From Toxotes chatareus (taxonomy: Eukaryota > Chordata > Actinopteri > Toxotidae), in contig CM028884.1 in assembly GCA_016801885.1 (NCBI GenBank), positions 21,624,864-21,688,863 on the forward strand: DNA of 64,000 nucleotides, written 5' to 3'. Below, piece after piece: positions 1 through 60,200 of this stretch (position 1 is its first letter; every line of letters starts with the position of its first letter). The position numbers and the translations under genes were made by a program. Below the pieces are notes generated by a model, which saw only the letters and a program-made list of their open reading frames with translations, made no database searches and was not told the origin of the DNA.

Positions 1-19
1 ATTTTCAATCAATACTTAC

Positions 20-47023
<47,004 letters not shown>

Positions 47024-47760
47024 CGTTGAGTCAGACACAAGTGAACTAAAACTCTGAACTAAAACGATGGACAGACTCCTAAATAGATCCCAGGTCAAGC
47101 GGTTTCATCAAAGAGGCTACTGCAGTCCTTAAAGTATCCAGACTCAGAAGGTCACTGTCGGATCCACAGGAGTTGTTATGTCTGTCTTTATTTTTTATTT
47201 AATTTTTTTTTTTTTTTTTATCCACGCATCCCCAGTCTCTGCGTGTGGAGACGGAGACAGAGACCATATCAACAACCGGCCATTGCGCACAAAAACCTGC
47301 CGACTTGAGGTGTAGGAAGTTAAACAATAAATAAATCGTGGCTCAGGACACGACGTCGACGCGCGCAGACTATCCCAAAAGTGTCCAAAAGCGAACTTCC
47401 CCGATGACTGTTTGCGCTAAAGTCTGTCTTTTTGTCATTTCACGTTTTTATCCCAAAACGGGAGAGAAAAAGGAGAATCCCGGGCTTCCCGCCTCACTTT
47501 AAGCCAGAGCATCCCTCACTGTCTCTCTGTATCACTGTGTCTCTCCCGCTCCCTCTCTCTCTCTCTGTCTTTGCTCAGGATAGGAGGGATGCTCTGGCGC
47601 AGACAGGGGAGCCGATTTTTACACAACCGACAGGGCTGTAGGAGCCAAGTGCAAATCTAACTGGGGCTATGTGACATTTCAAGCCATTTCTCACTTAACA
47701 TCATGTAAAACGTGCGGTTCAGTCGTTTCCACCAGACGGAATGTGTGGGCTGCTCTGTTA
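47024..47760 (-). promoter_or_regulatory. epha6: Putative epha6 5' UTR and promoter region
   Basis: Lies directly upstream of the start codon. CpGs cluster at 47270-47420 (including ACGACGTCGACGCGCGCAG at 47350-47368) and again at 47455-47640. On the transcribed strand there is a GA-rich tract (47518-47570), common in vertebrate promoters, and an A run (plus-strand T run 47203-47219). No clear TATA box can be placed, and the transcription start is unknown. The call rests on position and base composition. Confidence 0.5.
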
Positions 47761-47978
47761 TTGATTGCGGGGGGGCAGACGCTGGGGAGATAGAAGGAAA
47801 TATGAAGCCATTATTAGACTACTGTATCACTTCTGTGCAATGATGTAGGTTATACCTGCATTGGATTATGTTGTAGGAATAGTAATGTGTCTGGGGCAGT
47901 TCCTATTTATGGTGGCGGGGAGGAAGGCGAGCAGACAAATAGATATAGTATAAGTTGATTTAGGGCATGGTAGGTGCA

Positions 47979-48292
47979 CACACATGCACACACACACAAA
48001 CTTGCCCTTCTTTCTTTCTGAGGAGGACACTTCCTGATATAATGCATTCCCTAGCCCCTTACTCAAACCTTAACCATCACCACTAAATGCCTAACCCCAA
48101 CCCCAACTCTAAACCTGACCTACAGCTAATTCTAACCTGCACCCTTGGTGTTACCAAGTCTTAACCCTCAAACAGCCCTTTGAAGATGTGTCAGAAAGTG
48201 AGGACCGTCCAAAATGTCTTCACTTTGCCAAAATGTCCTCACTGCATAACTCAAACTGGTCCTTGCAAAGGTATAAGTACAAGTACACACAC

Positions 48293-48330
<38 letters not shown>
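47979..48330 (+). repeat. Fish interspersed repeat between two CA tracts, with CCTAACCC-like core
   Basis: CA tracts at about 47979-48000 and 48283-48329 flank a unit with ATAATGCATTCCCTAGCCCC, CTAACCCCAACCCCAACTCT, CAAACAGCCCTTTGAAGATG, CAAAATGTC(T/C)TCAC repeated twice, and AAGTACAAGTACACAC. I recall this unit as widely scattered in fish genomes. The class is unclear. Confidence 0.6.
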
Positions 48331-51300
48331 ACATACATGTTATTATTAGTCACATCATTGCATTGTTAGTAATACTCTGCAGCCCACTCCAGTCCTGTAA
48401 TTCAATATTACTCCTGCTCGCGATTATAGATTGGTGCAATACAGAATTCATTCATTAACATCATTCACTTTTTGAAGACTTAAATATTTAATGTTTATAT
48501 TGCTGTTTATATTTGCAAACAGACAGTGTTTTCCAAGAAAAGAATAATGTACTGCATGCACGTGAAACGATGCATGTGATGCCCCAGCAGTTTGTCTGAA
48601 GAAGATCTCAGTACAAACAACAGAAAAGTCAAATCAAAACTGCACTGCAATACACATACAATGTTATCTTATTATGAAGAAACAGGAGTAAAGGATCACC
48701 ACTTTAAACATTTACTGTGCTTGTGTGTACATTTTCATGTTCCATGTTTATGTCACAGCATGGTTAGTATGTCTCAGCAGTGGGTACCTGCTCATTAGAA
48801 ATGAACCCACTCGACACTTTTACATTAAGGACATAGTTAAAGCACGTCCTGATACAAAGAACTTCATCCTTTAAATTCTTCTCCCTGTCCTGACTAAAGG
48901 CCTATGAGCTTTAATCTGTAACACAATAGTGGAGATGACTGTTAATAGAAGTCCTCTGGGAGAAAATGTAATGACCCCTCGGCCTCCAGAGTCACAGCTC
49001 AACTGTTGGAGGATGAAGGTGCTGCTTGGACTGATGGGTTACATAAGTCACTCATTGTTTGGCTACATTGACAATGATATTACATTTAGGCTGGACCTAC
49101 ACTTCAACACCGTTAGCATGTTGCTGACAAGAAATGCTATTCACTGTATGTTATTTATGGTCTTATACAGAGAACAAGTGGTTGCTTGCCATGTGTAGGA
49201 CACAGTGAGTCACCAAGATGACTGCAAAGCCTAACTTCGATGCCTTCATGGGCTGCAACAGTTGTAATGTTAATGTCAGGGTGAAACATTTCCTAGAAGC
49301 CAAACAAGCATGTCTTACATCTGACTAGCTTGCTAATCGGGGCTGTGGCATGGGCAAAACATGAAAGTGCCTGGGGCCTTGATCTTTCCTCCCGCATTGC
49401 CATCTTGGTTGTGTTCCTTAGGCTGAATTTGCCTTTTACCCACCCCAAAGTGCAATGCAGCTATAATACGCTATATAAAATACCTTTTTTAGACAAATAA
49501 AAACTTAGAATTGTGTAGTGTTGTGTATGTTTATGGACTATAGGATTTTAAAATATCTAATAAAGGATTCACCTTACCTGGAGCCCCCAAAAGGTAAAAG
49601 CTTGCCCCTTCCTATGAAGAAAACGGGGCCCATCTCTTATCTGAATGCACCTCAGTGGGTACCTTAGATAAAACAGCATTTCAGCACCACGGACAGTGAC
49701 ACCAGACTGCAGAACAGTTTGCTTATGTGATAACTTTGCCTAGTTTAAAAAAAAAAAAAAAAGCTTTGTTGTGTTCTGATATTCACTTAAAGTATGAGTG
49801 TTCTTGTGCCATCTGCAAAGCACAAACAGTATCAATCAAAAACAAATCACAAAGCCTTTTTCCCCATTTCCAAATATCTGATTCAGCTAACTAAATCAAA
49901 GTGTTCTGATATTGCTGCTTCAGGTTTCCACTGACTGTTTCCTTTCCTTCACCATGCCAAAATTGGCAGGATACAATCAAAATAAATAGAGGAAATAGAG
50001 TGTGGGTTGTGCCTTTGCAGTATTATTATGTTTGAACTCTTTAAAATAATCATATTTGTGTAATTCACCTTGTTGGAAAATCTTTGGATGCTCAATTCCC
50101 TTTGTTTTATGTATTTATTTTTGTTTTCACTTGGGACTTTCCTGCAGTTGTATCCTCTCTTTCTACCTGTTGTTTGAAATACTTGAGGCATGTGGCTATT
50201 TAATCTGTTGCTCAATTTTAAGCCATTTACTTCTTGCAGAGTGAAAGGAACATAACTGCTTTTCAAATTTTTATGATTCAGTTTGTTTTTTTTCCCAATA
50301 TGAGTAGTGGTGCTCATGGTATTCTTTTGTCCATCTGTCCAAGCAACACTTTTGTTTAAAGTATGACATCTGGACAAAGCTGGCCAGTTCCATTTTTAAT
50401 TTGTTTGGTGCCACTGTTCAACAAGTAAAGTTGCATCAGGTGACATTTTTTTCATTTTTCATTCTTAGAAAGCAGTGAACTAAAGCACAGCTGCATGTAG
50501 AGGACTTGAATACAGTATCTTTTTTAAACATGAAGATGAAACAATTTATTTGTGAATATAAATTTGAAGCTGAAATCTTTGAGCCACAGTTTGATTCTCT
50601 AATATAAAGTGCTGTTCATTCCTGTAACTGCAAATCAGGTTAATGCTACATTTAAGGACGCACTTTTGACACAAAAAAGTAAATCGGGATAAAGACACAA
50701 ATAACTCATCTGACACATAACAGATGGATGGAGTATATAGGTTCATGCTCTATTCACAAGCAGCAATACCTCAGCTCTGCCAGATCGATTTTTACCCTTT
50801 TCCAGTGGGTAACAATCACTTTAAATCCACCCACCAGTACGCCTTCACTTCTCGTGCATCTTTGAATTGAAAACTAACACATCTTCTTGCTCCAGATACT
50901 GCAACACAGATGCTGCTTCCCCTGTGTAATGAGGACTTTAGGCTGATTTTCCATTTCCACATTTCATTTACAAAGATTACACAAACCCATGCATATTCCA
51001 TGTCCACAAATTCCCAAAAAATTGAAAACACTGTTGTCATTGCTCCTTCCCTTTAGATGGAAATAATCACATTTTCCATAAACTGCATACAGTTGTGTGG
51101 AAAAGTGATTGTTTACAGGCAGCTTCACTGTAATTGGCCAGTTCAGTACCTATGTGAGATGTCTGTATATACATGTTGTGGCTGAATGATGTGTGAATTA
51201 ATCTGTATATATATCCTGTCATTCTGTAGAGAGGGGCAATAATTGTTCAAATGGGAAACTACAAATACAACACCAATTTAATTTTCTTGGGAAAATTCAC

Positions 51301-51670
51301 AGTGTTGCACTTGTTTGTATGCGTGAAAAATAACAAAAGTTTTTTTGTGTGTAGGAGGAAAAATGAAAGCTTGAGAGAGAATTCCTACTAACCTTCTCAT
51401 CTCCACACATCTGGCCAATCATTGCTCGGTGATTCAGCCAGATGTGAAAGCAGGTGTGAATTTTAGATTCAGACAGTTACAAAAAATTGTCAGACACAGC
51501 CCACTCTAGTTCTGATGAAAGGCTTGTTCTGTATCATGATTTTACATTCAGTTGACATTACACACCACACTAGAAGCACCATGAGGCTGTAATGCTTATT
51601 GTAAAGAAATTGCAAAATGGTCAGAAGTTTGATTTAGATCCTTTGTATTTCAGGTGAAGTATTTATTTTC

Positions 51671-51691
51671 TTTTTTTTTTGGGGGGGGGGG
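51671..51691. repeat. T10-G11 homopolymer junction
   Basis: Ten T followed directly by eleven G. Long G homopolymers are unstable and prone to four-stranded structure. Confidence 0.9.
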
Positions 51692-52469
51692 CATAATTTC
51701 ATTACTACAATACAGCTCTACTAGTGAGAAGTCTTTCAAGATGCCAGGACAAAATGACCTGTGAAAAAATAAACCATCATTAAGTCCTGGAAAGGGATTA
51801 TCACTCCTCAGCTGCAGACTGACTGGGACCATAAAGAGTTTGAGAGCATCATTTCCTCCAATCCATTTACTCTTACACATCTCCTCTGCTGTAGGACACC
51901 ACACATTGTGCTGCCTGATTATTCCTGATTTTGTCTGCCTGTCAGTCAACATCTTTATTTGTCCTCCACATTTAGAGTACCCATCCCTCCTCTCCATCTC
52001 TGCTCCTTGCCGTCTTTCTGTCCTGTCACACTCTTCAAGCTCTCTCAGTTTCATTCTCTCTCTCTCTCTCTTTCCCCGTCTCCTCAGCCTTGCTGAGCCT
52101 TGTTGTTCATTCCCTCTGTCTCCCTCAACACCCCCTATGCTTTTTATTTTTTCCCCTTTCACTTCCTTTCCACAAACAACCCGTTCCTTCCCTTCAGATC
52201 TTCTGCTGTAGCACCGAGCCACCTACACACACACTTTTTTCCTTCCGTCCATCTTTTTCTGTTATCTGTGACCTCTCTCTCTCTTTTTTTATTCTCTCAC
52301 TCTCACGCTCTCATTCTCTCCCCTCCTCCCACCTCTCTCTCTCTCTGAATATTTCATGATTTGGTGGCACAGTGCTGAGGTGAGGAGCCTTCCTCAGTGT
52401 AGAGCTTGCACAGCACAAATATTTACTCCCAGAGCTAAGCTTAGTTGAGTGTTAGGACAGACTAACAGT

Positions 52470-52508
52470 GTGTGTGTGCGTGTGTGTGTGTGTGTGTGTG
52501 TGCGTGTT
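52470..52508. repeat. (GT)n microsatellite
   Basis: GT run with two GC interruptions. Confidence 0.9.
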
Positions 52509-52626
52509 AGTCCTATAAGTGACAGTGATTACATGTGACATGAGCCCCAGAGGGGAAAGGAGGTCTTTGGTCTCATCCTACATTGATGTTATTGCTCCAC
52601 TGCACACTCTCTGAAGTCTTCTAGGA

Positions 52627-52627
52627 C

Positions 52628-52659
<32 letters not shown>

Positions 52660-52678
52660 CGATAGATAGATAGATAGA
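52627..52678. repeat. (GATA)n microsatellite
   Basis: About thirteen units with one GATC variant. Confidence 0.95.
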
Positions 52679-55600
52679 GTGAAAAACGGGTTGGTCTAGA
52701 TAGGGAGATGGGATAAACACATAAGGGAGAGTCGGGTTAAAAGAAGAAGAAGATGAAAGGAGGAAAGGGAATGAAAAGGAGATGAAATGGAGGTGAACAG
52801 CAGAAAATGTGGGAGGGAGAGTCAGTAATCTCATGGTGCCTGTGCATTGACAAATGTCTGTTCTGTTTTGGCTGGCGAGAATGGAGCTCAATTGCAGGTC
52901 TGGAGGAACATCAAAACACAATTAAGGGCTGACATGGAACTGGTCATGCAGAAGAGTGAGGACAGGGGAAGAAGAAGTGGAGCTAAAGGAAGGAGGAGGA
53001 GAGCTCTCTAAAGAGAGAAGGACAAGAAAGTGAGATATTTGGGAAGCAGACACAGGAACAGAGACATAATTGTATTTTATTGGCTATGATTAGAAGAAAA
53101 GTGGTTAGGAAATTGATAGAAACAGAAAAAAACAGCACAGCCATTTAGAAAGTGTGTGTATGTGTGTGTATGTGTATGTGTGTAAATGGCAAGAAAGAGG
53201 TTAGGTTAAGTTTGTTACTGACTGGCCCTGTTCATCACATGAATAATCATTTCTTGTGTACAGGAATTATAAAGCATTTAAAGAGGCTAATTTAATTGTC
53301 AGCTAAGTGATTCTCACATTTTCTGTGCATGAACTTGTTCAAAGTCAGTTTGCAGACACCACCATCAATTCCAATTCCAGATTATGAGGAGTGGCTCCAA
53401 GTCCAAGTGAAGACAATTAGCTATTTGGGTTCTCTACAGACCAGATTTCAGTCCCTGCTTCTAAAAGGAGCAGATTTATAGGTGACAGTGTGCTGGCTGC
53501 ACTTTGGTCTAAAGTGAAAGTTCTCAATGGAAATTAGGTGGACATTCATGATCCCCAGAGGAAGTCCACTGACGGTACAGAAGTGCTGGATGGACAGATA
53601 AAGTGGCATTCATATGTCTCAACATGAACCATTCCTTCAAAGCAGTTAACCGTCACATTTTCCAAAGCTAAGGGTGCTGATGGACTTATTTACTCATCGG
53701 AACACATGTACTGTGGTTGGTCTTTTCTTTAATTCCAGTCAACTTCATATTATTGTGACAAAATGGTCTTCATTTTGAATCACAACAGAGTCTTAGAGTC
53801 ATAGTTTTCCACTGGCATTCATTCATTTGAGAATTATAATCAATATGCTTGAAAAACCAGGATTTAAACTGTCAAGTGGCTCTATGGTAAAACAGGGAAT
53901 GTTATCTACATAAAGGCACAACAGCTTCGACGCTGTGAAGTCAGCAGCCAGAATCCCAACTTAAACATTACAGCTGAGTGGACTAAGCTCACCTTGACTA
54001 TGACTGTTAACCACAACTTCATTGTCATTAAATGGTACAGTGAGCATTGAACAAGCTCAGAGCTGAAAGAAAATGGGCCATATGAAAATGAAGTCGTGTG
54101 TTAAGTTTAATATCCATTCTAGACTTGTTCTGCCCTTTTGCGAGCTTGTAGTGTTTTATTGATAAGCTTTATTTTCCCTCAGGGACAAGTTTCATTTTAG
54201 TCAAACGCAAAAAGGTCACAATTAACATTTTGTTAATGTTCTTGTGATCCCCAAGAAGAATAGCTATAACCATGAAAATAAATAGATACACACTAAACAA
54301 TACAGATAAAATACGTTATGACCCGTTCAAAGACTTGCAAAACAGGACACTCTCTATGGACACATCAGTCTCCATCATTATCACGTTGCCAAAAAAGGAG
54401 CATCACAAGGTTTGAACAGAAGAGTGTTAATAAGGTTTGTTATGCTCTGAATCTGAACTTACTCCAAGATATCAAATCAAACTGTTTTCCAGACAGGTTT
54501 AAGAGTCGGCATTGCCTTTGCTTGGGTTAGATAGTAGTCATTGTTGTGTATATGAACATAATCACTGATTTTTCATTATCAGAAGTTGTGAAATCTTGAT
54601 TGTTTGCTTGGTTGAGCACTGAATCTAGTAAACTAATTGGGGCAAACATGATATCTGGCTTTGACAATTTAGTGTTTATCTTCATCTCATTTCGCAAGTT
54701 CAGTTAACTCAGTAAGGTTTTTACTATATGTAACAGTAAATCCTCAAACTTCATTTACATCACAGGACGTTTTAGGTATTCAACCCAACATCTCTGGTGC
54801 AAAGAGAAGGTGACATATCAAACATCTAGAGGACATCACATAAACTGCGATCCTCCCTCTCCTGCTGCCTACTGAGCAGATTTCCTTTGTTCTAAAGCTC
54901 TGAAAGGCTTTCAGTCAATGCGTGACCACATTTGAACACCTGTGAACACCTGTTGTTACAAGATCGATTGCGGTGGCAGGAAGAGAAGCCCAGATTTGTG
55001 GTTTAGGAATTGGATTGGAGCTGTGTCTAAGAGGCCCAGTGGGATGTTGAATCCTCTGAGTGATTAACCTATGTGAAAGGCTTCATGCCCTTCAAAAGTG
55101 TTTTATAACTGCAGGCTTGCACACACTATTCTTTGAAACAGATTAAAGTAGTGGTCTGTGTTAAAATTCTTGGATTAAAGGTAAAGTTCTAGGATGGCTC
55201 AGCAGCCTGCATGCTCCTATACAACAATGCATTTGTTTATTCAAGTCCGAAGAGCTGTGCCAGGAGAAACAATGAAAACTTGACACTTATAAAAAGCTCC
55301 CATGCCAGCTCTTTTTCACTCTCTCTAAAGCAGAGTGTCCCAATGAGGATTAGGCTCAGGCCCAGTTTGATAAGATGAATCAGTGAGACTCATGTATCAC
55401 TCCCTCAGGGGAGATTTTAAAGAGGTGACACCAGGCTGCTGCCCTCTCACTGACCACAAAGACAGCCAGCACAGCAACTCTCAGCAAGCTAAATCCTCCC
55501 ACCATGTAGTCAAGCAAGGGGCTTTACAATTTATTTCATCCAAGAATACTTTTCCCAGACCTTGAGATGCATGGCTGACAATGCATGATTGGTATGTAGT

Positions 55601-55879
55601 AGTTGTAGAGCCTTGTCTTCTCATTTTAAAAGGGAGTGTTTCAATCATAACAAAACAAGCTACTGTGGCTACACGAAATTGTCTTAGGGAACACTGTCAC
55701 TGACATTTTACATTTTGGGTTAATTCTGAACTCAGGAGTGACAAGGCTTTTACTCAATACTTTGCTTTGTAACCTTGCTGTCCCACTCTTCCTCCCATCA
55801 TACAAATTATTACTCTCCTTAATCTTTGTGTTCTGTCTTTTATTTATAACCATGTTAGAAGAATGGCTCTGTGGATGGC

Positions 55880-56200
55880 AAAATGGGTTTGTCTGTCAGT
55901 TGGTTGTTCCACCACTTTGGTCCAAACTGAAATATCTCAAGAGCTATTGAAAGGATTGCTGTGACATTTTAAATAGATATTCGTGGTTCCCGGAGGGTGA
56001 ATCCTAATGACTTACCCTTACTTTTCTAGTAGGGCCAAAAGCTGGTCAAAATTTTCTCTTATCTTAAGAAAAATCTCAACATTTACTTGATGGTTTGGCA
56101 CCTAATTTTCTACAGACATTCATGGTACTCAGAGGATGAATCCTGCAGTCTCTGGCAATTCTCTGATGTTTCCTCTCTCACCATCATGTGGTTTACATTC
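55880..56200 (+). repeat. Fish interspersed repeat (CCACTTTGGTCCA type), copy with internal duplication
   Basis: CCACCACTTTGGTCCAAACT, GAAATATCTCAAGAGCTATT and ATTCGTGGTTCCCGGAGGGT, then GAATCCTAATGACTTACC. A second unit follows: ACAGACATTCATGGTACTCA, GAGGATGAATCCTG, and CTCACCATCATG. The 61610 copy is of the same family. Confidence 0.6.
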
Positions 56201-57224
56201 GTGTGAGTGAGAGGCCTCGACAGCTATCCTCCTCAGCATAAACTGTAAAACTTTGGGGATCCATTAATTTGTCATCTAGCACCATCATGAATTCAATAAT
56301 TTAATTTGTCCAGTATTTTCTGTTTGAACGAATGGCATTCTCATCATCTATACTCTGAGTACAAAGTAGTAGCATTTCATTAAAAGCACTGCTGTGTCTA
56401 AGTATAGCTTTTTAGTCTCTAGCAGGACTTCTCAGTCTCATTCCAAATTAAGAAAATACTTTTCTTCCTTCATTTTCTACACTCTTCATCTTTGTCTATT
56501 TGTAGTCTAATTTAATACATTTTGCCATCTTCTCACCTGCCATCCTTTCGTTTTATGGCTCATTGATCCCATTAAAGGTTAGAGGCTCATTTGACTTGCT
56601 GTGTCTTTCTACTTCCTGCCAGCTACTTCATCTCTACCGGATCTTCCACCTCATTACCTCTCAGTTAACATGATTAACCTTACTTGTCTTCACATTTTCT
56701 TCAACAAGTGTCACACATAGTGCCATGTCTGAATGAGTATCTGTATCAGAATAGCTTTTATGTAAACAAATTGAGTTTTTTTTTTTTTTTTTCAAGCTAG
56801 ATGTCATTTGTAATTGTTTATTTAGCTTGTTACCCACTGGATGCCATGTGAAAACCATATTTACTTAAATTCCACAAAGAAGAAAAAAAATGCTTTTACA
56901 TTCTCTCTTTATTTTGAAGACTTTGACCTTTTCATGTTCCATTTATTCTAAACCAGTCTGGTTTAGAATAAATACCCTAAAATATAATGTAAAATGACAG
57001 TTATGTTGTCACATTAAATGCTATTATGCAATGCATTTGAGTAATTATGCTAATGCAAAAAACACAGCTAATAACTGGTTTAGCATTGTGTTTGCTTAAA
57101 ACTTTTGCTCTGTAATTTCAAAAAATATTAAATCATGCCAGTGGCTATGGTGACATAATGTAGATTTAGCTGAAACAAAAATTGTGTTTGGAAATTGATG
57201 TGGCCAAAGTCTGTCAAGAGTTTT

Positions 57225-57290
57225 CCCTGCCTTTTACCAAATGCATGCTGGGAAAGGCTCCATTGCACCCCTGACATGATGATGATGATG
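57225..57290 (+). mobile_element. LINE-like 3' end
   Basis: CCTTTTACCAAATGCATGCT, GGGAAAGGCTCCA and CACCCCTGAC, ending in a GATGATGATGATG tail, resembles the GCATGCTGGGATAGGCTCCA 3' end of fish LINEs. Short remnant; identity from memory. Confidence 0.4.
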
Positions 57291-60200
57291 TGGAATGCTG
57301 AAGTTTATCTGTTAAAGCTTCCTTTGGAACTGAAATCTCATTATTTCCTTCCTAAAGGTGATAAGTGATGAATAGGCAAGTGGACAAAACATGGCTGGGA
57401 AAAAGAGGTGAAAGGAGGAAGAAGATGATTTAAGTTATATGTGAGCATTTTATTAGGAGAGGAACAGATGGGAAAAGAAAATAAGATCATTTCTCACAAG
57501 TGGAAAAGTGATTTATGTTTCCTGTCTTTTTCAAACATGTGGATGTCTCAGTTTCTTCACAGTTGTGTCACTTTTAGTTCCTGAGCTCATTTGAGCTACT
57601 TCTGACTGTAAAGAACTCAACAATTATTTTTGAACAAGTGTGATTTTATTTTCTGTATAAACTGGTTATCACCCTTATGAAAGTGTTTCTCTTAGCCTGA
57701 ATGCAGATATTTTGGTATTTTAATGACTGGTAGGTCATGTTTCACACACAAGACTGGCAAAGTGATTATAGACTGCCTCACTGTGTGACGAAAATCTCCA
57801 AGCACCTTTTAATAATAAATTTGTTATTCATGATGATAATTGAACTACTTCTGTAGAACCATTTAGTCACCTGCATTATTCATTCAAACTAGCTGTGCAT
57901 AATGAATGCAGCAAAGCAGCAACAACACAAAAGACTGTGTCTGTTTATGTTTTCACTAGGGCCAATGTTGTTGCCCCTAAGGCTTTGACATTCATGTTTC
58001 TTTGCTTGCTGATATTTCTTCTGGCATAAATTAAGAAAATAATCGGACACCCCCTAGTTTTTTATGTATTAATTTAAAAATGATGTAAAAGAAAAATAAG
58101 CAAAGGCCTGTTAATGTTGCACTTGCTGCATACAAATCATTGGGCATGTGATCATAGGTGCATACTTTCATATAAAGTACTGTATGTCTGCGTAGGTGTT
58201 CACTTAGAGCCAGTCCTGCTGCTACAAAGCTGCTGTACCCGTACTGTTCTCTACGCATGTGTGTTTGAGTGTAGCATGAAATTAGACACAACAGTTCAAA
58301 GAAAAAGACCCTCTGAGACATGAGAAAATTAAACATTAATTTCTGGTCCACGGTCTGTAGTTCAGTTAATGTTCAGCCATGATTCTCCTTATTGGCCCAA
58401 CAAGTTAGAGTCTCTCGGTGCTTGTTAACAAGGAAACAGTGCACATGCAGGACATAAATGAATCAGCCATTTTGCCTCTCCAATCACTCATTATCTATGG
58501 TCTGATTTACATAAAGAAAATGTACAATGTTAATAACTTTATTGAATTCCCAAAAAACCATTTAAAGTAGCTCTATTACAAGATTTATTAAATATAACTT
58601 CAGTATATTGAATTCCCAAAGACTTATTCCCCAAATATGGGACTTATTGATTTCAGGGAGAAAAAAAGGGCCTCATTCAGTCCAGCTTTGATATTCTGGC
58701 CCACAGCCACCTGCCACAATGATGTGATCCACCCCCCAGGAAAGTGAAATATGAACACAAAAACACCACCGCCCTCTTATCAGCACCTTCAGCACAGATT
58801 CTGTGCGCTTCCATAAACAAGGATGTGTTTATACAGGACAGAGAAAAGAAACACTGCTTGGTTATGAATATGCAGGTGCTCTAAGGAGTCACACTAACAG
58901 GACAGAGCTTAGATTAGTCCACTCTTGTTTTGCTTTATATAATTCACAGTTTGATTTCAATTAATTTGAACTATTCAGCGTTGATACTTAAGTTAGCAGT
59001 AACACAGTAACAAGCCTGGCTGTTTTTTTTGTCATGTAATGCTTCTCTGTGACCAGAGCTCAGCAGCTACTTTCCCATTAAAACCAATATAGATAATAAT
59101 AAAAACTACTAACCCAAATCGTAACCAGAATTATCCTTTGATAGTTAACAGTTTGACTAGTGTTACATTTTTTAATCAACATTAAAAAATATGTTCACAC
59201 AAGTTCACTTTGGTAATGATTAAAGACACGAAGAGGTAAGGATTCAGGAATTTACGATCGCCCTCACATGTATAGAAGTGGAGGGATTTGTGTGCACTTA
59301 CGCAACTGCAAGTGTGTACACTGTACTGACAGTGGTAATAGTAAATACTCTTCCTTTCTCCTCCGTTGCTTTTCCTCTGGGTGAACGGTCTTGAAAATGT
59401 ATGTTATGGGTCTTGAGTGCTGAGTGCACTTGTAAGTTTCACAAGAACATCAAAACACAATCAAGTCATGTGGATCCCTGAGGCTCAAGACTGGGAGCAA
59501 GCACTTAGGGAAAGAGGATTAAGGGAGGAGAGAAAGAGGGACTTCAGAAACAGGGAGATGAAGGTATATAGAGAAGCAGAACAAGGATGCGCAGTTGGGA
59601 AAAAGATGAATGGAAGTGCTGGTATAGATGACTTTCCATCATTTCATATTGTTGGAGCCAGATGATAAGATACTTTAATACAAAACCTAGGTTGGATGAT
59701 ATTGCATTGCTCATGTCGGTTTTTATAGGAAGCAGAGTTTATAACTAATTGATTCCCTCATACATTCATTCAGAAGTTTTTACCCTCCTCCGTCTCTAAG
59801 TACTGAGTTCACTGAATCGATCCAAGGCGCAGCTCCCAGAAAGCCAGAAACCTCTTAAATTACCGGTGTCACAATTCAATACTAAGCTGAGTGAACTTTG
59901 ACAGCTGGGGGAGGGGTAAGGAAAATTAAAAGTCTTTTTTTTTTTTTTTTTTTTAAACATGGTTAAGAAATTCTGCTCCATTTTGAAGGCCCAAGTGTGA
60001 GGAATGGTAATTGAGCCATCACTCCAGAAAAGAGTGAAAGATGAATTCACAGCAGGGAGAGAGAGAGAAGTGGGGGGGAGAAGGGTGAGAGTGACATAAG
60101 CCTGACTCACAGACAGACATTACAGGACAGTAAGCTTGAATTTTGCTCATTTACAACTATATTTGTATTAGTCATTAAGAACATTTTGGGGGAGCAGTTT

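Larger units (their letters stand above)
47761..51999. other. Upstream intergenic or 5' flank, no gene recognised
   Basis: Contains the CA-flanked interspersed repeat at 47979-48330, an A run near 49746-49762 and a T10-G11 run (51671-51691). Open frames here (for example 48929-49198 and 49949-50377) resemble no family known to me. An unseen upstream non-coding epha6 exon is possible. Confidence 0.6.
52000..55849. other. Upstream flank, pyrimidine-rich then unique sequence
   Basis: A strongly pyrimidine-rich tract runs from about 52000 to 52350, followed by GT (52470-52508) and GATA (52627-52678) microsatellites and a purine-rich stretch to about 53050. The 190-codon minus frame at 51650-52222 is produced by this composition. 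Nothing gene-like was found. Confidence 0.65.

Noticed and set aside
48059..48180. Interstitial telomere sequence
   Set aside because: Only degenerate CCTAACCC-like units within an interspersed repeat; no perfect TTAGGG array.
51650..52222. 190-codon minus-strand open frame
   Set aside because: It is produced by the polypyrimidine tract (read as Arg/Glu/Lys on the minus strand), with low complexity and no domain or splice context.
52627..52678. Regular repeats resembling a CRISPR array
   Set aside because: Plain GATA microsatellite without spacers, in a vertebrate genome.
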